Source: Inia geoffrensis (Eukaryota > Chordata > Mammalia > Artiodactyla > Iniidae). Taken from it: a DNA stretch of 64,000 nt. This document shows positions 35,040-47,352 of the stretch, piece by piece. Location of the stretch: assembly GCA_036417435.1 (NCBI GenBank), contig CM070919.1, positions 34,402,318 through 34,466,317 on the forward strand, in the 5' to 3' direction. Every line of letters starts with the position of its first letter. The first letter of the stretch is position 1. Position numbers and translations under genes: made by a program. The notes beneath the pieces were generated by a model. The model made no database searches and was not told where the DNA came from. It saw nothing but the letters and a program-made list of their open reading frames with translations.

Positions 35040-35830
35040 GTCCGTAGTATGTCTCAGGAATTACGATGGCTGCTGATAATACCAAGACAGATAAGATACT
35101 GTTTTGTTCCTATTATATTAGGGCACACAGATAGTCAATGGATAAACATAAACACGTAGGAAATACAAAGAAGAGTCATATAAACCCAGCCATGGCTTTA
35201 TGAAGATCTTGTGGAGTAGATCAGCCAAGAGTTAAAGGAGATGAGGTCTCTGTCTAAGTGGAGAGGTGATGCATGGATGAAGCAAAGTAAAGGACATGGG
35301 CAAAGACAAAACACTTAGGAATGGCATGCAGGTCCCACAGTTTCAGATTCAGGAGCACAAGTAAGAATTAGGACAGAAAGCTGGGGAGGTAGCAAGAGCC
35401 AGAGGTTGGAAAGCCTTGTAGGTCATGTTAAAAGCTTGGATTCAGTGACCATGTCATGAAATAATCAAGCTCTATAAAGGCAATAGAAGAAACATGTGAC
35501 TAATTTAGAAGGTAGCAGTGGGTGGACCTTGGCCACTAAATGTGTTTCAGGAGTTAGGAGGAGAAAGAGGGTTTGATGGGAGAGACAATGAATTGAGGAT
35601 TGTATATGTTGAATTTGGCGCTTATGTGCTTTCCAAATGAAATGTCCAATATGCAGTTGGAGAAGAAGCCTATGCTAAATATGTTGATTCCTAAGTTCTC
35701 AAAATGTAGGTAGTTAAACCCATGAAGTTCAGCTAAAGAGTTTAAAGGTATATGTACAGGTGGCTGAGTATGGAAATCTGGGGAGCACTGAGATGCAGAG
35801 GGTAGATTAAAGGAGGGGAAATCACAAAGA
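35040..35830 (-). mobile_element. L2 LINE fragment
   Basis: On the plus strand, 'aaagccttgtaggtcatgtt', 'aatgtccaatatgcagttgg' and 'ggctgagtatggaaatctgg' are the reversed L2 ORF2/3' region ('aacatggcctacaaggc..', 'ccaactgcctactggacatt'). No open frame survives. It is the same family as the pieces at 8.1-9.0 and 60.0-61.6 kb. Confidence 0.65.
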
Positions 35831-36110
35831 GAGAAAGCAGCAGTCAGGAAGCAGCATGTAAGTTCAGTGTTTTGCGAAGCAAAAATAATTGTTTCAAGAA
35901 AAAAGAAAAATTCAGTGCTATCAAGTAAAATATAGATTTCAGTATGATATGGGCCTCCAAACACTGACTGGATTGGAACATTCAGTTATTTATAAATTAG
36001 ATCATTGTTACTGGAACAGGAAGGGAAGCTATGGAATTCAAATACCAGGGGACTGAAAAATGAGATAGGATAAGAAGGCATACATTTTAATCCTATGGAT
36101 GTAGACTAGT

Positions 36111-36325
36111 CTTTTTTTTTTTTTTTTTTTTTGCGGCATGCGGGCCTCTCACTGCTGTGGCCCCTCCCGTTGCGGAGCACAGGCTCCGGACGCGCAGGCT
36201 CAGTGGCCATGGCTCACGGGCCCAGCCGCTCCGCGGCACGTGGGATCTTCCCGGACCGGGGCACGAACCTGCGTCCCCTGCATCGGCAGGCGGGCTCTCA
36301 ACCACTGCGCCACCAGGGAAGCCCC
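36111..36325 (-). mobile_element. CHR-type SINE (compact body)
   Basis: Reverse complement of a compact-body CHR SINE with a poly(T) of about 21, 'gcctctcactgctgtggccc', 'ggcccagccgctccgcggca', 'ccggaccggggcacgaacc' and 'ccaccagggaagcccc'. The flanks share only a weak repeat (ctagt/ttagt), so the TSD has decayed or is absent. Confidence 0.93.
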
Positions 36326-37241
36326 TTAGTTATTTGCTGTAAACATGCAGAAAATGGAATGTAGCCTCACCCCTGTAATGTTAACAGAATCTGTAATGTG
36401 TGGCTCCACTTAAACTTTCGTAGCTAAAACTCTCCCAACTGCAGTCATGTGACCACGGATCATTGTGAATATGGCAATTAATACAAAAAGAAGTAAAACA
36501 GTATGTCTGCCACTCAAATAAATCCCTGAATTGAGTGAACTTTGTGTTCACAGCCTGAATCTCAAATTAGAAGATACTGAGAAGATGATTTACAACATTT
36601 TAGGTTGCTACATGTAACATGTTTTATATCAAATGATAGTCTATTTATAGAAGTGTGGTGGATTTTAGTTCTCTTGCTGTCATTATTCAGACAGAATTTG
36701 GTAGCATAGCAGCCTTGCGTTGTATGTGTGTGTAACAGAGGACAGGTTTGCAATCGACCCGACTGTTTGCCCAAACACCATCTGGCCTCCCCATTTATAA
36801 TATGTCAAATGAGACTGCCCAAGGTGTAAGGGAAATCTTAATTTCATTTTTATTCAGGTTACATTGCTTGAGGATCCTCTGGCCACAGCTCAAACTGCAC
36901 CACTAAAACATCTGTATTTTTACTGCAGCCCACATGTCTTTTATTTTTCTAAATTCTCTTGAATGGTTTTCTGATTTTCACTACCTTGCCCATAATTATT
37001 CTGGATACCTTAATACTAAAAGTTTTCACCCACTCTCAATCATAACATTAAGCATCTTGCTACAATATGTAGATTATTATAAATGCTAATAAAATAATAC
37101 AAAAATTTGAAAAATAAATGTCCTTGGATAGACCTTGCTTGTATTAATTTCTGTTGGAGTCAAATTTCCACATGCATAGATAAAAAATATATATATAAAC
37201 TACAAATGTATGTAAATATATGCAAATATTTAAAAATGAAT
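36326..37241. other. Unique AT-rich non-coding sequence
   Basis: Nothing was recognised before the L1 target site. Confidence 0.4.
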
Positions 37242-37664
37242 CACTGCCTCATTTTTTGTTTTGTTTTTTTTTTCAGAGCATCACTTTTTTTTAAAAATAT
37301 TTTTTTAAACAGCTTTATTGGAGTATAATTGCTTTACAGTGTTGTGCTAGTTTCTGATGTATAACAAAGTGAATCAGCTATACGTATACGTATATCCCCA
37401 TATCCCCTCCCTCTTGCGTCTCCCTCCCACCCTCCCTATCCCACCCCTCTAGGTGGTCACAAAGCACTGAGCTGATCTCCCTGTGCTATGCGGCTGCTTC
37501 CCACTAGCTATCTCTTTTATGTTTGGTAGTGTATATATGTCCATGCCACTTTCTCACTTCGTCCCAGCTTACCCTTCCCCCTCCCTGTGTCCTCAAGTCC
37601 ATTCCCTATGTCTGAGTCTTTATTCCTGTCCTGTGCCTAGGTTCATCAGAACCATTTTTACTTT

Positions 37665-40031
37665 TTAGATTCCGTGTATATGTGTTAGCATACGGTATTT
37701 GTTTTTCTCTTTCTGACTTACTTCACTCTGTATGACAGGCTCTAGGTCCATCCACCTCACTACAAATAATCAATTTAGTTTCTTTTTATGGCCGAGTATA
37801 TTACATTGTATATATGTTCCACATATTCTTTATTCATTCATCTGTTGATGAACACCTAGGATGCTTCCATGTCCTGGCTACTGTAAATAGAGCTGCAGTG
37901 AACATTGTGGTATGTGCCTCTTTTTGAATAATGGTTTTCTCAGGGTACATGCCCAGTGGTGGAATTGCTGGGTCATATGGTAGTTCCATTTTCAGTTTTT
38001 TAAGGAACCTCCATACTGTTCTCCATAGTGGCTGTATCAATTTACATTCCCACCAACAGTGCAAGAGGGTTCCCTTTTCTCCACACCCTCTCCAGCATTT
38101 ATTGTTTGTAGATTTTTTGATGATGGCCGTTTTGACTGGTATGAGGTGATACTTCATTGTAGTTTTGATTTGCATTTCTCTAATGATTAGTGATGTTGAG
38201 CATCCTTTCATGTGTCTGTTGGCAATCTGTATATCTTCTTTGGAGAAATATCTAGTTAGGTCTTCTGCCCATTTTTGGATTGGGTAGTTTGTTTTTTTGA
38301 TATTGAGCTGCATGAGCTGCTTGTATATTTTGGAGATTAATCCTTTATCAGTTTCTTTGTTTGCAAATATTTTCTCCCATTCTGAGGGTAGTCTTTTTGT
38401 CTTGTTTATTGTTTCCTTTGCTGGGCAAAACTTTTAAGTTTCATTAGGTCCCATTTTTTAATTTTTGTTTTTATTTCCATTTCTCTAGGAGGTGGGTTAC
38501 AAAAGATCTTGCTGCGATTTATGTCAAAGAGTGTTCTGCCTATATGTTTTCCTCGAAGAGTTTGATAGTGTCTGGCCTTACATTTAGGTCTTTAATCCAT
38601 TTTGAGTTTATTTTTGTGTATGGTGTTAGGAAGTGTTCTAATTTCATTCTTTTACATGTAGCTGTCCAGTTTTCCCAGCACCACTTGTTGAAGAGGCTGT
38701 CTTTTTCTCCATTGTATATTCTTGCCACCTTTATCAAAGATATGGTAATCATGTGCGTGCGTTTATCTCTGGGCTTTCTATCCTCTTCCATTGATCTATA
38801 TTTCTGTTTTTGTGCTACTACCATACTGTCTTGATTACTGTAGCTTTGTAGTATGGTCTGAAGTCTGGGAGCCTGATTTCTCCAGCTCTGTTTTTCTTTC
38901 TCAAGGTTGCTTTGGCTTTTTGGGATCTTTTGTGTTTCCATACAAATTGTGAAATTTCTTGTTCTAGTTCTGTGAAAAACGCCATTGGTAGTTTGATAGG
39001 GATTGCATTGAGTCTGTAGACTGCTTTGGGTAGTATAGTCATTTCACAAGATTCTTGATTCTTCCAATCCAAGAACATGGTATATCTCTCCATCTGTTTG
39101 TATCATCTTTAATTTCTTTCATCAGTGTCTTATAGGTCTTATAGTTTTCTGCATACAGCTCTTTTGTGTCCTTATGTAGGTTTATTCCTAGGTATATTAT
39201 TCTTTTTGTTGTAATGGTAAATGGGTAAGTATTCCTTAATTTCTCTTTCAGATTTTTCATCATTAGTGTATTTTTCTGGTAGCATCTTTAAGATTCTCTA
39301 TGTATAGTATCATGTCATCTGCAGACAGTGAAAGTTTTACTTCTTCTTTTCTGATTTGGATTCCTTTTGTTTCTTTTTTGTCTCTGATTGCTGTGGTTAA
39401 AACTTCCAAAACTGTGTTGAATAGTAGTGGTGAGAGTGGGCAACGTAGTCTTGTTCCTGATCTTAGTGGAAATGGTCTCAGTTTTTCACCATTGAGAATG
39501 CTGTTGGGTGTAGGTTTGTCATATATGACCTTTATTATGTTGAGGTAAGTTCCCTCTATGCCTACTTTATGGAGGGTTTTTATCACAAATCGGTGTTGAA
39601 TTTTGTCAGAAGCTTTTTCTGCATCTGTTGAGATTATCATATGGTTTTTCTCCTTCAGTTTTTTAGTATGGTGCATCACGTTGATTGATTTGTGTATATT
39701 GTTGATTCCTTGCATTCCTGGGATAAACCTCACTTGATCATGGTGTCTGATCCTTTTAATGTGCTGCTGAATTCTGTTTGCTAGTATTTTGTTGAGAAAT
39801 TTTGCATCTATGTTCATCAGTGATTTTGGCCTATAGTTTTCTTTTTTTTGTGGCATCTTTGTCTGGTTTTGGTATCAGGGTGATGGTGGCCTCGTAGAAT
39901 GAGTTTGGGAGTGTTCCTCCCTCTGCTATATTTTGGAAGAGTTTGAGAAGGATAGGTGTTAGCTCTTCGCTAAATAGTTGATAGAATTCACCTGTGTAGC
40001 CATCTGGTCCTGGGCTTTTGTTCGTTGGAAG

Positions 40032-40063
<32 letters not shown>

Positions 40064-41350
40064 AGGCGGGCCTCTCACTGTTGTGGCCTCTCCCGTTGCA
40101 GAGCAGAGGCTCCGGACACGCAGGCTCAGCGGCCATGGCTCACGGGCCCAGCCGCTCCGCGACATGTGGGACACTCCCGGACCGGGGCAGGAACCTGTGT
40201 CCCCTGCATCGGCAGGCGGACTCTCAACACGGTGCCACCAGGGAAGCCCTTGTTTATCTTTATAAAGAACTGGCTTTTAGTTTTATTGATCTTTGCTCTA
40301 ATTTATTTATTTCTTTTATTTCTGATCTGATCTTTATGATTTCTTTCCTACTGCTAATGTTGGGGTATTTTTGTTCTTCTCTAATTACTTTAGATATAAG
40401 GTTGTGTTGTTTATCTGAGATATTTCTCGTTTCTTGAGGTGGGATTGTATTGCTATAAAATTCCCTTTTAGACTGCTTTTGCTGCATCCCATAGGTTTTG
40501 GGTCTTCGTATTTTCATTGTCATTTGTTTCTAGGTATTATTTTATTTCCTCTTTGATTTCATCAGTGATCTCTTGGTTATTTAGTAGCCTATTGTTTAGC
40601 CTCCATGTTTTTGTACTGTTTACAGTTTTTTTTCCTGGAATTGATATCTAGTTCTCATAGCGTTGTGGTTGGAAAAGATACTTGATACAATTTCAATTTT
40701 CTTAAATTTACCAAGGCTTGATTTGTGACCCTAGATATGATCTATCCTGGAGAATGTTCCATGAGCACTTGAGAAGAAAGTGTATTCTGTTGTTTTTGGA
40801 TGGAATGTCCTATAAATATCGGTTAAGTCCATCTTGTTTAATGTGTCATTTAAAGCTTGTGTTTCCTTATTTATTTTCATTTTAGTTGATATGTCCAATG
40901 GTGAAAGTGGGATGTTAAAGTCCCCTACTATTATTGTGTTACTGTTGATTTCTCCTTTTATGGCTGTAGCATTTGCCTTATGTATTGAGGTGCTCCTATG
41001 TTGGGTGCGTAAATATTTACAATTGTTATATCTTCTTCTTGGATTCTTCCCTTGATCATTATGTAGTGTCCTTCTTTGTCTCTTGTAATAGTCATTATTT
41101 TAAAGTCTATCTTGTCTGATATGAGAATTGCTACTCCAGCTTTCTTTTGATTTCCATTTGCATGGAATATCTTTTTCCATCCCCTCACTTTCAGTCTGTA
41201 TGTGTCCCTAGGTCTGAAGTGGGTCTCTTGTAGACAGCATATATACGGGTCTTGTTCTTCTATCCATTCGGCCAGTCTTTGTCTTTTGGTTGGAGCATTT
41301 AATCCATTTACATTTAAGGTAATTATCGATATGTATGTTCCTATTCCCAT
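37665..41350 (-). pseudogene. L1 ORF2 (endonuclease-reverse transcriptase) pseudogene
   Basis: ORF2p nicks target DNA and reverse transcribes L1 RNA. The N-terminal endonuclease begins near 41350 ('ITLNVNGLN', 'CCLQETHF'), followed by 'GDFN'-type sequence; its SDH motif reads S-N-H (codon AAC at 40668-40670). A linker (40523-40260), then the RT domain ('[13 protein letters not shown]', '[20 protein letters not shown]', '[13 protein letters not shown]') follow. The catalytic F/Y-A-D-D reads S-A-D-D (codon at 39323-39325). The C-terminal C-X3-C-X7-H-X4-C knuckle ('[14 protein letters not shown]' with the final C four residues on) is intact near 38.1 kb, and the frame ends with a stop at 37665-37667. 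At least six frame segments, a roughly 300-bp gap at the SINE and a roughly 0.1-kb gap after the RT core disable it. Confidence 0.93.
40031..40249 (-). mobile_element. CHR-type SINE (compact body) inserted in L1 ORF2
   Basis: Reverse complement of a compact-body CHR SINE with a T run of about 27 at its left end. 'ggcccagccgctccgcgaca' and 'ccaccagggaagccc' are preserved; the A-box side reads 'ctctcaacacggtgccacc', a small change from 'ctcaaccactgcgccacc'. It lies inside the L1 ORF2 linker/RT junction. No TSD was seen, and about 0.3 kb of L1 is missing at the right-hand junction. Confidence 0.95.
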
Positions 41351-41408
41351 TTTCTTAATTGTTTTGCGTTTGTTATTGTAGGTCTTTTCCTTCTCTTGTG
41401 TTTCCTGC

Positions 41409-42333
41409 CTAGAGAAGTTTCTTTAGCGTTTGTTGTAAGGGTGGTTTGGTGGTGCTCAATTCTCTTAGCTTTTGCTTGTCAGTAAAGGTTTTAATTTCTC
41501 CATCAAATCTGAATGAGATCCTTGAGTAGAGTAATCTTGGTTGTAGGTTTTTCCCATTCATCACTTTAAAATGTCCTGCCAGTACTCCCTTCTGGCTTGC
41601 GGAGTTTCTCCTGAAAGATCAGCTCTTAACCTTTGGGGATTCCCTTGTGTGTTATTTTTTGCTTTTCCCTTGCTGTTTCTAATATTTTTACCTTGTATTT
41701 AATTTTTGATAATTTGATTAATATGTGTCTTGACGTGTTTCTTCTTGGATTTATACTGCATGGGACTCGGCACTTCCTGGACTTGATTGACTATTTCTTT
41801 TCCCATGTTTGGGAAGTTTTCAACTATAATCTCTTCAAATATTTTCTCAGACGCTTTCCTTTTCTCTTCTTCTTCTGGGATCCCTATAATTTGTATGTTG
41901 GTACATTTAATGTCCCAGAGGTCTCTGAGACTGTCCTCAATTCTTTTCATTCTTTTTTCTTTATTCTGCTCTGTGGTAGTTATTTCTGCTATTTTATCTT
42001 CAAGGCCACTTATCCATTCTTCTGCCTCAGTTATTTTGCTATTGATTCCTTCTAGTGAATTTTTAATTTCATTTACTGTGTTGTTCGTATTGTTTGTTTC
42101 CTCTTTAGGTCTTCTAGGTCCTTGTTAAACGTTTCTTGTATTTTCTCCATTCCATTTCCAAGATTTTGGATCATCTTTACTCTCATTACTCTGAATTCTT
42201 TTTCAGGTCGACTGCCTGTTTCCTCTTCACTTGTTGGGTCTGTTGGGTTTTTATCTTGCTCCTTCATCTGCTGTGTGATTTTCTGTCTTCTCATTTTTCT
42301 TACCTTACTGTGTTTGGGGTCTCCTTTTCGCAT
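41409..42333 (-). pseudogene. L1 ORF1 (RNA-binding chaperone) pseudogene
   Basis: ORF1p is a trimeric coiled-coil RNA-binding protein that coats L1 RNA. The start 'MRKGDPKHSKVRKMRRQK' is at 42333. A coiled-coil region ('MEKIQETFNKDLEDLKRKQ') and the RRM-side segment 'RIEDSLRDLWDIKCTNIQII' then 'PEEEEKRKASEKIFEEII' follow. The C-terminal domain, with sequence for 'DGEIKTFTDKQKLRE', ends in 'KKLL' and a TAG at 41409-41411. About 308 codons of length remain, close to the family norm, but the frame is broken between about 42073 and 41950 and again after 41699. Confidence 0.9.
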
Positions 42334-43398
42334 GCTGCAGGTTCGTAGTTCCCGTTGTTTTGGGGGTCTGCCCCCAGTGGGTAAGGTTGGTCAGTGGGTT
42401 GCGTAGGCTTCCTGGTGAAGGGGACTGGTGCCTGTGTTCTGGTGGGTCGGACTGGATCTTGTCTTTCTGATGGGCAGGGCTTCATCCTTTGATGTGTTTT
42501 TGGGTATCTGTGAGCTTAGTATGATTTTAGGCAGCTTCTCGCTAATGGGTGGGGTTGTGTTCCTGTCTTGCTAGTTGTTTGGCATGGGGCTTCCAGCACT
42601 GGAGCTTGCTGGTCGTTGAGTGGAGCTGGGTCTTAATGTTGAGATGGAGATCTCTGGGAGAGCTCTTACCGATTAATATTACATGGGGCCAGGAGGTCTC
42701 TGGTGGTCCAATGTCCTGAACTTGTCCCTCCCACCTCAGAGGCTCAGGCCTGACACCCAGACAGAGCATCAAGACCCTGTCAGCCACACGGCTCAGAAGA
42801 AAAGGGAGAAAAAAAAAGAAAAAAAAATTTTTAAAAACATAAAATAATTAAAATTTAAAAATTATTAATATAAAAAATATTATAAGTAATAAAAAAAGAG
42901 AGCAACCAAGCCAATAAACAAATCTACCAATGATAACAAGTGCTAAAAATTATACTATGATAAACATAAAAATCAGAAAGAAATCAGTCACAGACAGCAA
43001 ACCCCAAGTGTACAGTTGCTCCCAAAGTCCACCTCCTTAATTTGGGATGATTTGTTGTCTATTCAGGTATTCCACAGATGCAGGTACATCAAGTTGATTG
43101 TGGAGCTTTAATCCGCTGCTCCTGAGGCTGCTGGGAGGCATTTCCCTTTCTCTTCTTTGTTCTCACAGTTCTCGGGGTTCAGCTTTGGATCCGGCCCCGC
43201 CTCTGCGTGTAGGTCGCTGGAGGGCGTCTGTTCTTTGCTCAGACAGGATGGGGTTAAACGAGCAGCTGATTAGGGAGCTCTGGCTCACTCAGGCTGGGGG
43301 GAGGGAGGGGTAAAGTCGTTATAATTGTAATGTGGGGTGAGCCTTCACTGGCAGAAGCCAGTGTGACGTTGCAACACCCTGAGGTGTGCCGTGTGTTC
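42334..43398 (-). other. L1 5' UTR
   Basis: Sequence upstream of ORF1 in the L1, about 1.06 kb. It contains a very A/T-rich internal stretch at 42800-42990 and a GC-richer part (43160-43380) with 'ggatccggccccgcctctgc' and 'ggctcactcaggctgggg', which would have held the internal promoter. It stops at the TSD. Confidence 0.8.
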
Positions 43399-43407
43399 CA
43401 CTGCCTC

Positions 43408-46404
43408 TTTTAAAGAAAAAAAATTTCCTCTTACTATGGACGTCTTGAAAATTTTAACTAGTAATTAATAATAATTTATGCACAAGTGCTATTTTATTGG
43501 AAACTTAATGACTCAAGAATTTTTAAATAACTGACCAAATACTTAAATAGAAGTAAGAAAATAAACATTTCACTTTGCATTAGGCACTTCTGACAGAATG
43601 TATTTCATTAGAAAGAGATGCTGAGAAATATTTTATAAACTGCATTAGATACTTTAAATGACCTTAATAGTAATAAAATGATTTCTACTTTCTTCATTCA
43701 AAGAATAATTAGTAGTGTCTAAAATAAATGGTATATTGTAAAAATACAGTATTTTAATATTGTAAAAAGAATGCAAGTTATGAGTATATGTTCTGATTGA
43801 TTCAATGCCAGAATTATATTGAGACAAGAAAGCATTTGATGTAGAAATTGATTCCTATTTGGAAAGTAGAAATAGCATATTAATAATTTAGATTAATGTG
43901 AAAAGCTTATCATGAAACCTGTTTTTCTTCCTTTAAAATGTTATATTTCTTTGTGTTACCCCTTAATTGCTAGTCAAATGAAAACTCCAGGAGAGGTATT
44001 CCAAAGAATATTATAACATTTAAAGAATGATAATTTCCATTATAATTTAATAATGCACGTCTTCTTAAATAGTGTTAAAATGCTAGTTCTGTGATCATTA
44101 TTGCTGATTTTTTCTAAATATCAGTAAAAATTTTATTTTTAAATTAAAATATGAATCTGGAAAAAAATTGGATTTGATTTGAAAATACATAGAATTTGTG
44201 AGATCTTCTCCTAATGTACCTTATTGTACATACATCCATTTCTCAGCATGTATGAATTAAGACAAAGCTCAGCAATAGAATCCCATGTTGTTTTCAAATC
44301 AGAGGACCATGGTACTGAAAATTATTACTGTAGTGGTGGACAACAAGGCAAGTTATGAGGAAAAGCCAAGTTATTTACATCAGTGGAGGATAAAATATAC
44401 CAGAACAAGACCATTCCCCTGGTTTAATCTGGTGCATGAAATGTTAAAACTCTATAAATGATATGATAGTTTGAATTATATATTTCTATGATAAGAATTG
44501 CATATTTCAAACAACTTAAAATAGTTTAACATATATCATTTCTAAGTTAATTGTTTTGAATATGTGAAATGCTATCGATGTTGCTATCAAATATACAAAG
44601 CTATGTGTGCTTTGAAGTCCTGAAGTGAAGCAGTCGGATTCTTTCTAAATTAATTCAGGAATAGCAGTCATATTAACTGCATAGTTTATTTTAATTCGTA
44701 AAATAATGTGATTGCTCATTTTGCTTTTAAACGCTTTTTCCCCAAAACTACATAGAAATAACTCTTCAAATATTAGTAGATTAGTACATATGTGCTGCTT
44801 TCAGAAAAGTATAATTACATGTTAGAGAGAAGTAATTGATTTTCTGTCCCCCATATTATGTAAAAACTTAGAAATTAGATGATATTGACCCTTTCTATTT
44901 TAATTGAATAATTTAAATATTTATGAAAAATTTAACGGAGCTGTTATTTACCAGTTCTCCTAAATTCATAATTACATATCCTATTTCACTTGTATTAGAA
45001 TTAATTTTATTGTCATGTCTGACATAGGCAAGTTACATACAGGTCGTTATTAGATAGTTCATGAAAGATATATTGACATAAAATCAAGAAAAGGAAAATA
45101 AATAAAAAGAAAATCTAAGCTTTTACTTCTTCCATAAATATTAGTCATTAATTTTGAATGAGATTTTGTTTATACAAACTTATATTAATATTAACCTAAG
45201 TAAAATATCATAAATGCGTCTATTTTAGTAAAAAGCAATTAACTAATTATCTTTGTGATCTTTTTTACTTTCATGTTTTTAGCTTTTAGATGTGTTTGTC
45301 ATTTTCAAGTACCTACTTGATTTTTAAATTATGTACCTTTTGTAGTACGTCAAGTATTATGCTTCACCCAGGCAAATAACTTTTCTTTTGAAAAGCAACA
45401 AAAGTATAAACTGCTCATAATATTAATGAGTCTGATGTGCCTAAGAATGAATCTTTCATGAATGCTAATCAAAAACTTTAAAAAGAACCCACGTGTAATG
45501 AAAATCTGATTCTCCTTTGTTGACGTTGAAGATGTGTTTTGAACAAATTGCTTTTTCAATAGAAGCCCAAGTTCCCTTTCTCTCTTCACCCTATGGTTAT
45601 TACAGTTCAGTCTGTTATTTTAGACAGCATTGTGAGGTTTGAAACTGTTGAAATTTCACCACATCAATTTACATAAGGGATTACACGCTATGAGGTGGAT
45701 GTTTTCTTAAATATACTTAACTACTTAACTTTGGTGTTCTTTGAACAGTAAAATAAAAAATAAATACTAAAAATCTATAGAATAATTTGGGCCTTATTGC
45801 TTTTGTACTTTTTGTTTTTTTATTTGAAAGCCTTCCCCTTAAAATTTGTTTATTGAATAAAGCACTTTCATTCAACTTGCCATAGAGACTACTTCAATAT
45901 GGAATGCTGTTTTTTTTCCCCTTAATCTGGAATTTCAGGTTTGTTTCTTTTCTTCTACACAGTTATACTGGAGTTTAATGATAGTGTAATAATTAGTAAA
46001 GAAATAGAAAAAAATTAATACATAGCAACAAATAAACTTGTGATATGGCATATGATAAATTGTTTCTCATTGTTGGAGTATCTTTAATTTATATGTAACA
46101 TTCTTTTACTTAATTTTACATATTTATTGGCCCCACGAGGTTTAGGAAATTTGGTAGATTGAAAATTCCTTGCTAAGCTGGCATCATGATTTCCTTAATG
46201 AGCTGGTCTTCACTAGCTGCTGGAGTTGCACTTGAATGGTTTATATCATAACATCAGTGGGAACTCTCGACTGAAATACTGCCATAGAGTCAGGCAAGGT
46301 CATCTGTAAGTACAAGTGCTGAGGTATTTAATGGTAGTAGATGCTTAAACAAAATGTGCATGAACAAATGTAATGTGAATATACTAACGATGGAGAGAAA
46401 CATT
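43408..46404. other. Unique AT-rich non-coding sequence
   Basis: About 3 kb, very AT-rich, with no recognisable repeat, exon or RNA gene. It is one of the longest repeat-poor stretches in the window. Confidence 0.45.
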
Positions 46405-46419
46405 GGTAAACTATGAATT

Positions 46420-46839
46420 CTTTAATTTGAATTATAGTTGATGTACTATATTATATGTTACACGTGTACAATATAGTGATTCACAATTTTAAAGGTTATA
46501 ATCCATTTATAGATATTATAAAATATTGGCTATATTTCCTGTGTTGTACAATATATCCTTGTAGCTTATTTTATACATAATAGTTTGTACCGATTAATCC
46601 CCTACCCCTATATTATCCCTCTGCCCTTCTCTCTCCTCACTGGTAACCACTAGTTTGTCCTCTATATCCGTGAGTCTGCTTTTTTATTATATTCACTAGT
46701 TTGTCATATTTTTTAGATTCCATGTATAAGTTATAAAATATAATATTTGTCTGACTTCACAAAGTATAATATTTTCTAGATCCATCCATGTTGCTTCAAA
46801 TGGCAAAATTTTATTCTTTTTTATGGCTGAGTAGTATTC

Positions 46840-46888
<49 letters not shown>

Positions 46889-46892
46889 CACA

Positions 46893-46959
<67 letters not shown>

Positions 46960-47352
46960 CTCACATCTTCTTTATCCATTCATCTGTCAATGGACACTTA
47001 GGTTTATTCCATATTTTGGCAATTGTAAATAATGCTGCTGTGAACATTGGGGTATATGTAGTAGTGTTTGAAATAGTGATTTTGTTTTTTTCAGTTGTAT
47101 ACCCAGTTATATTTTTATTTTTTTGAGAAACTGCTATACCATTTCCCACAGTGGCTGTATCAATTTACATTCCCACCAACAGTGTATGAGGGTTCCCTTT
47201 TCTTCACATCCTCACCAACATTTTTTATTTGTGTTCTTTTTGATGATAGCCATTCTGATAGGTGTGAGGTGATATCTAACTGTGTTGCTGATTTGCATTT
47301 CCCTGATGATTAGCAGTGTTGAGCATCTTTTCATGTGCCTATTGGCTATCTG
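46420..47352 (-). mobile_element. Twin-primed L1, 3' half (minus strand)
   Basis: This is the reversed 3' UTR and C-terminal ORF2 region of an older L1: 'tgaattatagttgatgtact', 'ggtaaccactagtttgtcc', 'caatttacattcccaccaac', 'tgatttgcatttccctgatg'. It carries a compound microsatellite. At 47352 the sequence switches abruptly to plus-strand L1. Together with the following piece it forms one inverted insertion with a shared TSD: ggtaaactatgaatt at 46405-46419 and ggtaaactataaatt at 48093-48107 (one mismatch). Confidence 0.92.
46845..46953 (+). repeat. Compound (TG)n-(TC)n-(TA)n microsatellite inside L1
   Basis: A (TG)20-like run, a short 'tacacacac' bridge, a (TC)n run and a (TA)n run sit where related L1 copies read 'attgtatatatgt.ccacat', so the repeat probably grew from that short L1 motif. 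Confidence 0.95.

Larger units (their letters stand above)
37251..43398 (-). mobile_element. Nearly full-length but dead L1 LINE with TSD
   Basis: This minus-strand L1 has, from right to left, a 5' UTR, ORF1, ORF2 and a 3' UTR with poly(A). The TSD cactgcctc lies at 37242-37250 and 43399-43407, with adjoining T-rich bases that also agree in part. The 5' UTR looks shorter than the full cetartiodactyl L1 5' UTR I remember, so a mild 5' truncation is likely. Both ORFs are broken by frameshifts, stops, at least two deletions and a SINE insertion at 40031-40249, so the copy cannot move. The tail has two A-rich parts separated by an 11-nt non-A spacer (37274-37284). Confidence 0.93.

Noticed and set aside
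46844..47032. Repeated units suggesting a CRISPR-like array
   Set aside because: The units are simple TG, TC and TA dinucleotides with no spacers; the genome is mammalian.
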